Assembly: GCA_030681635.1 (NCBI GenBank)
Contig: JAUXRT010000146.1
Coordinates: forward strand, 1 to 11,056
Length of the DNA stretch: 11,056 nt
DNA from: Reyranella sp.
Lineage (GTDB): Bacteria > Pseudomonadota > Alphaproteobacteria > Reyranellales > Reyranellaceae
Reading direction: 5' to 3'
Below the pieces are notes generated by a model that saw nothing but the letters and a program-made list of their open reading frames with translations, had not been told where the DNA came from and did not search any database. Both the position numbers and the translations under genes were made by a program. Positions 1 to 8,527 of this stretch are shown here, piece by piece (position 1 is the stretch's first letter; each line of letters begins with the position of its first letter).

Positions 1-43
1 CGACGATCCGCTTGCGAAGATCCAAGGAAAGGGCTCGTGCCAT
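1..43 (-). CDS. IS630-family transposase, N-terminal fragment (runs off window)
   Basis: On the minus strand an ATG at 43 opens a frame reading MARALSLDLRKRIV before the window edge. That N-terminus is characteristic of IS630-family transposases, where it leads into a helix-turn-helix domain. An AGGAGG ribosome binding site lies 9 bases upstream of the ATG. This is seen in about 14 codons only, so the family call rests on recall of the family's start. Whether the gene is intact lies outside the window. A second ATG 4 bases upstream is in another frame and gives no recognisable protein. The DNA between this start and the IS481 element (44-142) is probably the end of the same element. Confidence 0.6.
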   Translation of the reverse strand, partial: MARALSLDLRKRIV

Positions 44-75
44 TCATGCTGGCCTCCTGCGATCCCAGCCCTCAG

Positions 76-93
76 CTTGAATCACACTTCAAG
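76..93. repeat. Short inverted repeat upstream of the IS630-type gene
   Basis: CTTGAA and TTCAAG form perfect 6-base arms around a 6-base centre, 33 bases upstream of the transposase ATG. It could be a transposase-binding site in the element end or a promoter operator. Nothing in the sequence decides between these. Confidence 0.4.
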
Positions 94-136
94 ACCCAAG
101 GGAATCCCCTTCCGAGTCCTGCAAACAGGAATGTGC

Positions 137-142
137 TCTAGT
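137..142. repeat. Target-site duplication, left copy (TCTAGT)
   Basis: This hexamer directly abuts the left inverted repeat and is identical to 1178-1183. It contains the CTAG core preferred by IS481. On the minus strand it supplies the transposase stop codon TAG. Confidence 0.88.
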
Positions 143-1091
143 TGTGGAGTCTCAACAGGTTGTCCTTGGATAAGCCGAGTCTTGTGATGGGCGGCATTCG
201 TCCGATACTGGCATGAGGACGGTGCCAGTTGTAGCGATGGATGAAGAAGGGCAGCTCCTGTGCGCGCTGTTTGGAGTTGAGATAGGCGCGCGCGTAGGCC
301 CATTCTCGTAACGACGTCTGGATGAAGCGTTCGGCCTTGCCGTTGGTCCTGGGTGTATAGGGCTTGGTGCGAACGTGCTTGATGCGGAGCCGCCGGCAGG
401 CCTTGGCGAAAGCGCCGGCTCTGTAGCAAGAGCCGTTGTCTGTCATGACCCGTTCGACGATGACGCCGAGGCTCTCGTAGTAGGCGACGGCAGCCTTGAG
501 GAAGGCCACGGCACAGGCCTTGCGCTCGCTCTTCATGATTTTGCTGAAGGCCACGCGCGAGGCATCGTCGATGCAGACATGGACGTACTCCCATCCGACA
601 CCGCGGCTGTTGCTCTGGCCGGTGCGGTCGCCGGTGATGCGGTGGCCTATGCGATTGAATTTACCGAGCTTTTTGATGTCGATATGGATCATCTCGCCGG
701 GGTTCTCGCGCTCATATCGACGCGGCGGTTCGGCCGGCTCCAGGGCGCTCAGTTTGCTCAGCCCCAGGCGCTTGAGCACGCGGCTCACGGTGGCGGCCGA
801 GACCCCGACGGTGGTGGCGATCTCGTTGCCGGGCATGCGCTGGCGGCGCAGGCTTTCAATACGCTCGATGACCTCCGGCGGTGTCGGGCGGTACAGCCGA
901 TGGGGCCGCCAGCTGCGATCCTGTAATCCGGCCAGGCCTTCTTGCTTGAAGCGGTCGGCCCATTTTCGGCCGGTGCGAGGGCAAACGCCTGCGGCTTCAC
1001 TGGCGGCCTGCGGCGTTTGCCCACTGACAATCATTTTGACCAGCCGCTCTCGACCGTGCGGTGTCAGGCGGGCATTCTTATGGATGTCCAT
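138..1091 (-). CDS. IS481-family transposase, intact (317 aa)
   Basis: This DDE transposase catalyses movement of the surrounding element. Residues 1-110 hold the helix-turn-helix DNA-binding part (QTPQAASEAAGV and a second HTH near IATTVGVSAATVSRVLKR). The rve/integrase catalytic core follows with D138 (MIHIDIKKLG), D218 (VMTDNGS) and E254 (GKAERF), so D and E are separated by 35 residues, the canonical spacing. The length is normal for the family. I chose the ATG at 1091 (MDIHKNARLTPHGRERL, the usual family start) with GGAGGAG just upstream. An in-frame ATG at 1160 lies inside the right inverted repeat and is unlikely. The TAG stop at 138-140 lies outside the element, in the duplicated target. 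Confidence 0.9.
   Translation of the reverse strand: MDIHKNARLTPHGRERLVKMIVSGQTPQAASEAAGVCPRTGRKWADRFKQEGLAGLQDRSWRPHRLYRPTPPEVIERIESLRRQRMPGNEIATTVGVSAATVSRVLKRLGLSKLSALEPAEPPRRYERENPGEMIHIDIKKLGKFNRIGHRITGDRTGQSNSRGVGWEYVHVCIDDASRVAFSKIMKSERKACAVAFLKAAVAYYESLGVIVERVMTDNGSCYRAGAFAKACRRLRIKHVRTKPYTPRTNGKAERFIQTSLREWAYARAYLNSKQRAQELPFFIHRYNWHRPHASIGRMPPITRLGLSKDNLLRLHN
143..165. repeat. IS481 element left terminal inverted repeat
   Basis: It starts TGTGGAGT and contains CAACAGGTTGTCC. It matches the reverse complement of 1155-1177 at most positions. The transposase C-terminal codons are read through it on the minus strand. Confidence 0.88.
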
Positions 1092-1154
1092 TCGGCTCCT
1101 CCCCAAGGATCGTTGACGTCTCGACAACATCAGCTTCCTCGGCATGAGCCGGAT

Positions 1155-1177
1155 GGACAACCTATTGAAAGCTCACA
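1155..1177. repeat. IS481 element right terminal inverted repeat
   Basis: On the minus strand it reads TGTGAGCT followed by TTCAATAGGTTGTCC, the partner of the left repeat. It lies upstream of the transposase start and so probably overlaps its promoter region. Confidence 0.88.
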
Positions 1178-1183
1178 TCTAGT
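1178..1183. repeat. Target-site duplication, right copy (TCTAGT)
   Basis: This hexamer directly abuts the right inverted repeat and is identical to 137-142. The pair marks the insertion point of the IS481-family element. Confidence 0.88.
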
Positions 1184-1571
1184 GCCGGCGCTGCGGGCAA
1201 TCTATCGGGCGGAGACCGCCGAGGCTGCCGAGCTGCGGCTTGCCGACTTCGAGGCCGAATGGGGCAAGAAGTATCCCGCCATCGCCCCGGCCTGGCGGCG
1301 GGTCTGGAACGAGGTCGTGCCGTTCTTCGCCTATCCGCTGCAGATCAGGAAGATGATCTATACCACCAACGCCATCGAGAGCCTGCACCGTGGCTTGCGC
1401 AAGATCATCAAAACTAGAAGAGCCTTCCCGTCAGATGAAGCGGCCACCAAATTACTCTACCTGTCTCTGAGGAATCTCGGCGTCCACTGGAAGCCTGCCA
1501 TCGAGTGGCGAGCCGCCTACGCGCAGTTCACCATCTTCTTTGCCGAGCGTTTGCCTACTACAATCCGTTGA
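1182..1571 (+). pseudogene. IS256/Mutator-family transposase, C-terminal remnant
   Basis: From about 1188 the plus strand encodes ALRAIYRAETAEAAELRL, then WGKKYPAIAPAWRRVW, FFAYPLQIRKMIYTTNAIES and DEAATKLLYLSLRNL, ending at TGA 1569-1571. TTNAIES contains the catalytic glutamate region of IS256-type transposases. About 125 residues of a protein normally near 400 remain; the N-terminal two thirds, with both catalytic aspartates, is missing. The reading frame stays open to the left only through chance sequence of the IS481 element. The left flank of the IS481 insertion (positions 100-142) does not encode the missing part, so the truncation predates that insertion, perhaps through the IS630-type element. 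The remnant is non-functional. Confidence 0.85.
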
Positions 1572-1617
1572 CGACAACCTGCCATGGAACGCTCGCATAC
1601 AGTTAAACTGACACTCT
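1572..1617. repeat. Probable right terminal region of the IS256-type element
   Basis: Between the IS256 stop codon and the first IS66 codons are about 46 bases. Read inward from 1617 on the minus strand they begin GAGAGTGTCAGTTTAACTGT, which resembles the outer ends of many IS256-family elements. The IS66 reading frame begins almost at once to the right, so this looks like the outer boundary of an insertion. The matching left end is not in the window, so the boundary is inferred. Confidence 0.35.
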
Positions 1618-1907
1618 CTGGCAGCTCGAGGAGCTGGAAGCCACGGCCACCGAAGATGATCCCGCCGCAGAGAAGGCGGTGGCCAAGACCACCAGCGTCA
1701 CGGCCTTCGCCCGCAAGCGCCCCCCCGGGCAAGCCGTTTCCCCGAACATGCCGCGCGAGCGGGTGATCACTGAAGGTCATGCCCCGCCAGTGGAACGTCG
1801 TCCAGACGGTGCGCGAGAAGTTCTCGTGCCGCGACTGCGAGACCATCGCCCAGGCGCCGGCGCCGTTCCATGCGATCCCCAGAGGCTGGGCCGGACGCAG
1901 CCTGCTG
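1618..1907 (+). pseudogene. IS66-family transposase (TnpC) fragment, frameshifted and deleted
   Basis: Two stretches match the N-terminal half of IS66 TnpC. The first, from 1622, reads QLEELEATATEDDPAAEKAV and then TTSVTAFARKR, the coiled-coil and linker region. The second, from about 1775, reads VMPRQWNVVQTVREKFSCRD and then CETIAQAPAPFHAIPRGWAG. Between them the frame breaks around the C-run at 1719-1726 and again near 1750. About 40 residues normally present here, including the CxxC zinc-finger half (CPxCGG type) and the GEDVTETLE region, are gone, leaving RERVI joined almost directly to VMPRQW. Similarity stops after GRSLL at about 1907. It is a dead remnant, probably interrupted on the left by the IS256-type element. 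Confidence 0.8.
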
Positions 1908-1909
1908 CA

Positions 1910-2501
1910 ACCTGGCCGTCCATCGCTATAGCGGTACCGATCATGTCGCCGCTCACCTCGCGTATCGTCTTGATACGCGCTGCGGCGCGGTAATTGATCG
2001 CCCGCTGCATCAGCGGTACGAATATCATCTGCGGAGTCAGGAACGCCGAGCTAAGAAGTGCCATATAGGGCTCTAATAAGACTATGTAGCCGATGACGCT
2101 GGCCAGAATCCCCGCCCTGCAGCAGGCGCTCGGAAGCGCTCATGCCGACAAAGCCGCCGATCGGTAGAGCTTCGTCGACCATCATGGCAACACGGGTGCC
2201 GGGCACGTCCGTTTGGCCCTCGGGCAGAACCTCGAGCGTCCTGCGCAACCGGCATATCGCCGCTTCCCTCACCCAGCCGCGATAGTCGTTAACGGATCGG
2301 CTTAAATCCTTGCTAGGCCAGCGCCACGCCGGCATAGGCCGCGGCCAACTACAGGATGGTGTCGGTTGCGCCGCTCTTGATGGCATCGTTGATGATGCGC
2401 CGCTGCAATTCGAGCGGAATCGCGCTCAGTGTGAAAACCGCCACTGATAGCGCAGCCAAGCCGATTTGATGTTTACCCGAGTATCGGAAGACATAACCCA
2501 T
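1910..2501 (-). pseudogene. ABC transporter membrane domain, N-terminal remnant with stops and frameshifts
   Basis: Read from an ATG at 2501 on the minus strand, the sequence encodes MGYVFRYSGKHQIGLAALSV, a hydrophobic segment, then PLELQRRIINDAIKSGATD. It meets an in-frame TAG after DTIL and a second TAG after AYAGVALA. A frameshift near 2290 restores NDYRGWVREAAICRLRRTL, then PEGQTDVPGTRVAMMVDEA and GGFVGMSAS. An extra base near 2118 shifts the frame again before ASVIGYIVLLEPYMALLSSA and VPLMQRAINYRAAARIKTIR. The order (TM1, NDAI, the VRxLR segment, MVDEALPIGGFVG, TM pair, PLMQRAIN) matches exporter-type ABC transmembrane domains. The second half of the membrane domain and the ATPase are absent. 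The substrate is unknown. The left limit, at the IS66 remnant, is approximate (1910-1940). Confidence 0.7.
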
Positions 2502-2567
2502 GATCGAAGGAGGACATTACTCGAGGCCTAATGGTTCCATTGGATCTTGCGGTCGCGCTCCACTTGC

Positions 2568-3587
2568 TCAAAACCACATCCTGAATCCGGCGACCAGCTG
2601 GAGAACGCTACGGTTGTCGCCGCCCGCGCTGCGCAGGGTGGCGGTCTCGCCGAAGCTATTCAGCCAGGAGACGCCGACATAGGGAGCGAATTCGCGGACA
2701 ATTTCGTAGCGCAAGCGAAGGCCGATCTCGATGTCATTCAACCCCGCGCCGACACCATAACGCTCGGCCGATTGGAGCGCAGCGTTGAACTCGAAGCGCG
2801 GCTGCAGGATCAGGCGCTGCGTCAACAGAAAGTCCTGGGCGAGAGTCACACGCGTCGAGAGGTCACCATCCTGGCTAACGAAGATGGCTGCCTCCAGCTC
2901 CATCCCATAGGGCACCAGCCCCTGCACTCCGAGGACCGCAAAGCCGCGCCCCAATCCATTGTCCCAGCTCAATTGCTGTTCGTATCGGACTCCAGCTTGG
3001 AGGTCGACGAAGGGGAAGATGAGCCGCCCGTAGAGAAGCTGCAGATCCATTTCGCCAGTGCGCAGCGCGCCGTTGTAGCGCCCCTCGCTCTTGAACCAGA
3101 TGCGCTCCGTGTCGCCGCCATACCAGCCGAGGACATCCCACCGGGCCGCCTCGACGTTCGGAGCGCGCTGGAATTCGAAGAGGTCGAACAACAGGAAGCT
3201 ATTGAACGCGCTGTCGTTGACCGGGCTGGGCCAGCCCGCGGTCGCCGCCGGATCCTGCGCGCCGGCGGGGGCCACACCCCCGCCGAGCCCCGGTGTGACA
3301 ACGGGCGGTGTCCTGCCCGGCGGTGCGGCAACGGGCGGTGTCCCAGCCGGCGGTGCGGTGGCGGGGGGTGTCCCTCCGATTGGCGCGGCGACGCGCGGTG
3401 TGGCGACGCGAGGGGCGACGACGGGAGGGGCGGCTTCGGACGGCGCGGCAACGGGCGGTGTCGCGGCCCCGGGCATCACCATGCCTCCCATTCCTTGGGC
3501 CAGCGCGAGATGCGCGACCAGAGACTGCGCCAGCAGCAAGCCCAGTGTGGCCGCGGCCATTACGGTGCTGCCCCTATTGGATTTCAT
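2568..3587 (-). CDS. copB: Copper resistance protein B, outer-membrane barrel (CopB/PcoB, 339 aa)
   Basis: CopB proteins are outer-membrane beta-barrels that work with the CopA oxidase in periplasmic copper tolerance, probably by binding or passing copper. Residues 1-30 are a signal peptide ending ALA before QG. Residues 37-96 are six 10-residue repeats of the form xAPxxxTPPV. The conserved CopB domain runs from about residue 125 (DSAFNSFLLFDLFEFQ, ARWDVLGWYGGDTERIWFKS, LLYGRLIFPFVDLQAGVRY) to the C-terminus, ending with aromatic Phe as outer-membrane barrels do. The start at 3587 has AGGAG 8 bases upstream, 16 bp after the copA stop, so the two are co-transcribed. The Met/His-rich motifs usual in the CopB N-terminal region are almost absent; only GMGGMVM remains. 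Confidence 0.92.
   Translation of the reverse strand: MKSNRGSTVMAAATLGLLLAQSLVAHLALAQGMGGMVMPGAATPPVAAPSEAAPPVVAPRVATPRVAAPIGGTPPATAPPAGTPPVAAPPGRTPPVVTPGLGGGVAPAGAQDPAATAGWPSPVNDSAFNSFLLFDLFEFQRAPNVEAARWDVLGWYGGDTERIWFKSEGRYNGALRTGEMDLQLLYGRLIFPFVDLQAGVRYEQQLSWDNGLGRGFAVLGVQGLVPYGMELEAAIFVSQDGDLSTRVTLAQDFLLTQRLILQPRFEFNAALQSAERYGVGAGLNDIEIGLRLRYEIVREFAPYVGVSWLNSFGETATLRSAGGDNRSVLQLVAGFRMWF
3300..3479. repeat. Six tandem 30-bp repeats inside copB
   Basis: An exact 30-bp period, with units starting near 3301, 3331, 3361, 3391, 3421 and 3451, encodes six decapeptides of consensus xAPxxxTPPV (minus strand). The two units at 3301-3360 are the most alike, which points to recent duplication by slippage or unequal recombination. 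Confidence 0.85.
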
Positions 3588-3603
3588 GCCCTTGGCTCCT
3601 CGC

Positions 3604-5415
3604 TCACGCCACCTCGACCACCCGGAACATCCCCATCTCCATGTGGAGCAGGAGATGGCAATGCATCGCCCAACGTCCGGGCTCGTCGGCGGTAATGGCG
3701 ACAGTCAGCCGCTCGCCCGGCTTCACCAGGACAGTGTGCAGGCGCGGCTGATTCGGTCCGCCGCCGTTCTCGAGCTCCATCCACATGCCGTGGAGATGGA
3801 TCGGGTGCTCCATCATGGTGTCGTTGACGAAGACGAGGCGGAGCCGCTCGCCATAGCGGAACCGGATAGCGCCTGGAGCCTCGGAGTACTTCTTTCCGTC
3901 GAACGACCAACTGTAGCGTTCCATGTTGCCGGTCAGATGCAGCTCGATGACGCGCCCCGGCTCGCGCCGGTCCGTCTGCGGCACGACGCTGCGCAAATCC
4001 GCATAGGTCAGTACACGCCACCCGTCGTTGCCGAGGCCATCGCCAGGTTCGCCGAGCCGGCTGCGCGACACCATCGCCACCGATGAGCTGCCGACGCCGT
4101 GGGTGTCCGGGCCGTGCGCCACCGGCGGGCTGCCAGGCAGGCCCGGCCCCGGCACCGCGCCTTCCATGCCAGGCATAGACATGCCGGCCGCGGCGGGCAT
4201 GGCCATTCCGCCTTGGCCGCCTGCTCCCGACGCCGGCGCGCCGCCCATCGCCATCCCGGCCATCTCCATGCCCATGTCGGCCATTGTCCGTAACGGGCGG
4301 GGCCGGCGCGGCGGCACCGCGGCACTCATGCCTGGCTGCGGCGCGAGCGTGCCGCGGGCGTGGCCGCTGCGATCCGAGGCCTCGGCGAATACCGTGTAAG
4401 CGCGGTTTCCCGGTCGCACGATGACGTCGTAGGTCTCCCCTGGGCTGATCCGGAGCTCGTCCACTTCGACGGGCCGGACGTTCTGACCATCGACCTGCAC
4501 GACCGTCATCTTCAGGTCCGGGATCCGAACGTCGAAGATCGTCATGGCGCCGGCGTCAATAAAGCGCAACCGAACCGCCTCACCCGGTCGGAACAGCCCG
4601 GTCCAGTTGCCCGGTGGCGCCAGACCATTCATCAAAAAGGTGTAGGTGGCGCCTGTGACATCGGCGAAGTCGGTGGGGTCCATCAGCATCCGCCCCCAAG
4701 CCAGCCTCTCCCCAGCGGCCGTCCCGAAGCCGTCCCGACCGGCGTCACGAAAAAACTCGCCCACCGTGCGCTTCTGGTAATTGTAGTAGCCAGCCTGTTT
4801 TTTCAGGTTTGCGACAATCTGCTCGGGCTGCTCAAAGCTCCAGTCCGACAGCATGACAACGTGGTCGCGTTGGTAGCGAAAAGGCTCAGGCCGGATCGGG
4901 TCGATGATCAGCGGCGCATAAAGGCCAAGCAACTCCTGCCCACCGGAGTGGCTATGACACCAATAGGTGCCGCTCTGGCGCACGGGGAAGCGATAGATGA
5001 ACGTCTCGCCGGGGCGGATACCGGCAAAACTCACGCCGGGAACGCCGTCCATGCCAGGTGGGAGGAGCAGCCCGTGCCAGTGGATCGAACTGATCTCTTG
5101 GAGGCGGTTGGTGACGCGCAAAACAGCGTCCTCGCCTTCGCGCAGCCTGATCAGCGGACCCGGAACCATGCGGTTCATCGCGACGGCACTGCCGATGCGA
5201 CCATAAATCGGCAGAGCTACCTTCTCGATGACGAGGTCGATGGGACTTCCGCTGACCGAGGTCAGACCCGGCGCGCCGGCGGCCGGGGACTGGGCGTAGG
5301 CCGGTGCACGGCCAGCCAGCCCGGCGAGGAGCCCCATGGCTCCCCCAACCTGCAGCAAGTCACGCCGGACCAAGGCATAGAGGCCGCCCCGAGGGACGAT
5401 CGGTGCTAGCGACAT
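3604..5415 (-). CDS. copA: Copper resistance multicopper oxidase (CopA/PcoA type, 603 aa)
   Basis: A periplasmic laccase-like oxidase that oxidises Cu(I) and binds excess copper. A Tat signal begins VRRDLLQVGG (RR at 17-18) and ends AYA at about 41. Three cupredoxin domains carry the copper motifs: HWHG (112-115) and HSH (154-156), HPIHLHG (537-543), and HCHLLLHMEMGM (585-596), which supplies the type-1 Cys, His and Met ligands and the trinuclear His. Residues 378-418 are Met-rich (MADMGMEMAGMAMGG, MAMPAAAGMSMPGMEG), as in copper-loading loops of this family. The length is normal. I chose the ATG at 5415 because GAGG lies 6 bases upstream; an in-frame ATG at 5427 would add four residues but lacks a ribosome site. 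It is first gene of the copA-copB unit. Confidence 0.93.
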   Translation of the reverse strand: MSLAPIVPRGGLYALVRRDLLQVGGAMGLLAGLAGRAPAYAQSPAAGAPGLTSVSGSPIDLVIEKVALPIYGRIGSAVAMNRMVPGPLIRLREGEDAVLRVTNRLQEISSIHWHGLLLPPGMDGVPGVSFAGIRPGETFIYRFPVRQSGTYWCHSHSGGQELLGLYAPLIIDPIRPEPFRYQRDHVVMLSDWSFEQPEQIVANLKKQAGYYNYQKRTVGEFFRDAGRDGFGTAAGERLAWGRMLMDPTDFADVTGATYTFLMNGLAPPGNWTGLFRPGEAVRLRFIDAGAMTIFDVRIPDLKMTVVQVDGQNVRPVEVDELRISPGETYDVIVRPGNRAYTVFAEASDRSGHARGTLAPQPGMSAAVPPRRPRPLRTMADMGMEMAGMAMGGAPASGAGGQGGMAMPAAAGMSMPGMEGAVPGPGLPGSPPVAHGPDTHGVGSSSVAMVSRSRLGEPGDGLGNDGWRVLTYADLRSVVPQTDRREPGRVIELHLTGNMERYSWSFDGKKYSEAPGAIRFRYGERLRLVFVNDTMMEHPIHLHGMWMELENGGGPNQPRLHTVLVKPGERLTVAITADEPGRWAMHCHLLLHMEMGMFRVVEVA

Positions 5416-5489
5416 CAGTGACCTCATTTAATGCTTGGAAGCACGGCGGCTGAAGACTCAGGGTCGATCCACGACAAAGATTGCCACCT

Positions 5490-5521
5490 GCGAATTCACG
5501 TAGCAAACACTCAGCGAATTC
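5490..5521. repeat. Direct repeat GCGAATTC, 24-bp spacing
   Basis: GCGAATTC occurs at 5490-5497 and again at 5514-5521, 75-106 bases upstream of the chosen copA start. Two equal octamers on nearly the same helix face could be a regulator site. Chance repetition of an EcoRI-like hexamer is also possible. Confidence 0.3.
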
Positions 5522-5561
5522 CGCCAACCATGAGGAGCCGCTGTTAGACCTTAGGTGGAAA

Positions 5562-5648
5562 CTATTTTTTCACCCCGACCGGGTTCATTCCCATGCTGTC
5601 CATTGTGCCCTTGCCTATGCCGTCCATCGGCCGTCCATCCTGCATCAT
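5562..5648 (-). CDS. Possible Met-rich micro-peptide upstream of copA (28 aa)
   Basis: A minus-strand frame opens with two ATGs (5648 and 5645) and ends at TAG 5562-5564. The product starts MMQDGRPMDGIGKG, continues TMDSMGMNPVGVKK, and has six Met in 28 residues. The Met-Gly-Asp pattern resembles Met-rich copper-binding segments such as the loop in the neighbouring CopA. There is no clear ribosome binding site. The frame stays open upstream to about 5760 and reads plausible protein (AGTCCYKPVYYHRRK) with a Cys pair, so this could instead be the tail of a broken, longer copper-binding protein. It lies 147 bases from the copA start on the same strand. I do not recognise a family. Confidence 0.3.
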   Translation of the reverse strand: MMQDGRPMDGIGKGTMDSMGMNPVGVKK

Positions 5649-5740
5649 CTTGCGTCTATGGTAATAGACTGGCTTATAACAGCAGGTCCCCGCCTGACAT
5701 GGCGCAAGGCGGCGCTGTGGTGACGTGCGCTGGCATGGTG

Positions 5741-8089
<2,349 letters not shown>

Positions 8090-8092
8090 GAC

Positions 8093-8121
8093 TTGCCATA
8101 TATACCCTGCCAGGGTACCCT
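8093..8121 (+). promoter_or_regulatory. Candidate leaderless promoter of csoR
   Basis: TTGCCA (8093-8098) and TACCCT (8116-8121) are 17 bases apart. The -10 ends 7 bases before the csoR ATG at 8129, the same geometry as on the opposite strand. The -10 matches the consensus only at its T, A and final T, so it is weak. The two divergent promoters overlap almost completely. Confidence 0.4.
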
Positions 8122-8125
8122 TCAA
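8097..8125 (-). promoter_or_regulatory. Candidate leaderless promoter of the copper ATPase
   Basis: On the minus strand TTGAAG (8125-8120) and TATATG (8102-8097) are separated by 17 bases. The -10 ends 7 bases before the ATG at 8089, which would put the transcription start at or next to the start codon. No Shine-Dalgarno sequence precedes the gene, consistent with leaderless translation. The CsoR-like palindrome occupies the spacer. Confidence 0.5.
8103..8117. promoter_or_regulatory. CsoR operator between the ATPase and csoR genes
   Basis: TACCCTGCCAGGGTA is a perfect 6+3+6 palindrome. TACCC and GGGTA half-sites are what CsoR-family repressors recognise. It sits in the -35/-10 spacer of both proposed divergent promoters, so bound apo-CsoR would shut both and Cu(I) would release them. 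Site and symmetry are seen directly; binding is inferred from the adjacent csoR gene. Confidence 0.8.
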
Positions 8126-8128
8126 GTC

Positions 8129-8404
8129 ATGGACGAAAAGCTCAAGAAATCGCAACTTGCCCGCCTTAGTCGAATAGAAGGGCAAGTACGAGGTGTGGCA
8201 CGTATGGTCGATGGTGACCGCTACTGCATTGATATTCTGACCCAGATCCGCGCCGTTCGCGCGGCGTTGGACAAGGTCGAGCAGGGAGTCCTGCGTGACC
8301 ATCTACAACATTGCGTGACCAATGCGTTTCATGCCGGCTCCCGCCGGGATCGGCAGACCAAGATTGATGAATTGATGGAACTTCTGGAAAGCAGACACAG
8401 TTAG
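8129..8404 (+). CDS. csoR: CsoR-family copper-sensing repressor (91 aa)
   Basis: A small all-helical DNA-binding protein of the CsoR/RcnR family (DUF156) that represses copper-export genes until it binds Cu(I). The family block SRIEGQVRGVARMV is at 14-27. The metal ligands appear as Cys33 (YCIDILTQI), His58 and Cys62 (DHLQHCV). The spacings of 25 and 4 residues equal the C36/H61/C65 set of Mycobacterium tuberculosis CsoR, and Tyr32 matches its Tyr35, so a copper sensor is more likely than a nickel (RcnR) or formaldehyde (FrmR) sensor. The length is normal. The ATG at 8129 has no ribosome binding site and is probably leaderless. It is transcribed away from the ATPase, with which it shares a 39-bp operator region and so is likely autoregulated. 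Confidence 0.9.
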   Translation: MDEKLKKSQLARLSRIEGQVRGVARMVDGDRYCIDILTQIRAVRAALDKVEQGVLRDHLQHCVTNAFHAGSRRDRQTKIDELMELLESRHS

Positions 8405-8491
8405 AGGCGACGCAAGTCGATAAAATGGACGTATTTTCTGCCTGGCCGCGAGCACCGAACCTCGGTGTAGCGAATCTAAAAGGCAGTGAGA

Positions 8492-8520
8492 TTGACAAGG
8501 ATGAGGGCGAGGGCCATTTT
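8492..8520 (+). promoter_or_regulatory. Candidate promoter of the His/Cys-rich secreted protein
   Basis: A perfect -35 TTGACA (8492-8497), a 17-base spacer and a weak -10 CATTTT (8515-8520) end 7 bases before the ATG at 8528. The geometry repeats that of the two divergent promoters at 8093-8125 and again implies a leaderless mRNA. Confidence 0.45.
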
Positions 8521-8527
8521 CTCAATC

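Larger units (their letters stand above)
143..1177 (-). mobile_element. Complete IS481-family insertion sequence (1035 bp)
   Basis: The element is bounded by imperfect 23-bp inverted repeats at 143-165 and 1155-1177. Both begin TGTG on their own strand and share the block AGGTTGTCC. It carries one transposase gene filling almost its whole length. Directly flanking it are identical hexamers TCTAGT at 137-142 and 1178-1183. This fits the NCTAGN target and 6-bp duplication known for IS481 of Bordetella. The intact ends, matching duplication and intact open reading frame indicate a relatively recent and possibly still active insertion, unlike the decayed sequences around it. Confidence 0.9.
5428..5740. 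other. Intergenic region upstream of copA
   Basis: These 313 bases separate copA from the ATPase stop codon; both genes lie on the minus strand. The region should hold the copA-copB promoter, but I see no convincing -35/-10 pair. It contains a possible Met-rich short reading frame at 5562-5648, a run of six T at 5565-5570, and a direct repeat GCGAATTC at 5490-5497 and 5514-5521. No CsoR-like palindrome like that at 8103-8117 is visible, so copAB regulation is unresolved. Confidence 0.5.

Noticed and set aside
2502..2567. Terminator after copB, from the hairpin AATGGAACCATT near 2530-2541
   Set aside because: The stem is only five bases with a two-base loop and no T run follows on the minus strand, so I do not call a terminator.
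2500..2682. Small plus-strand frame starting after AGGAGG-like sequence near 2507
   Set aside because: The AGGAGG lies inside the frame rather than upstream of its ATG, and the frame overlaps the 3' end of copB. No recognisable product.
3300..3479. Possible CRISPR-like or regulatory tandem repeat
   Set aside because: The repeats are head to tail without unique spacers and keep the copB reading frame exactly, so they encode protein repeats.
2547..3695. Plus-strand open frame of 382 codons antisense to copB
   Set aside because: Its repetitive Arg/Gly/Cys part is simply the reverse reading of the 30-bp copB repeats. No domain is visible.
4360..5409. Plus-strand open frame of 349 codons antisense to copA
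   Set aside because: It is a shadow of the multicopper oxidase gene, whose copper motifs are intact.
8090..8302. N-terminal extension of the ATPase to an ATG at 8302
   Set aside because: The extension would overlap most of csoR in antisense and read through the operator. The start at 8089 (MKDDCC) fits the domain layout.
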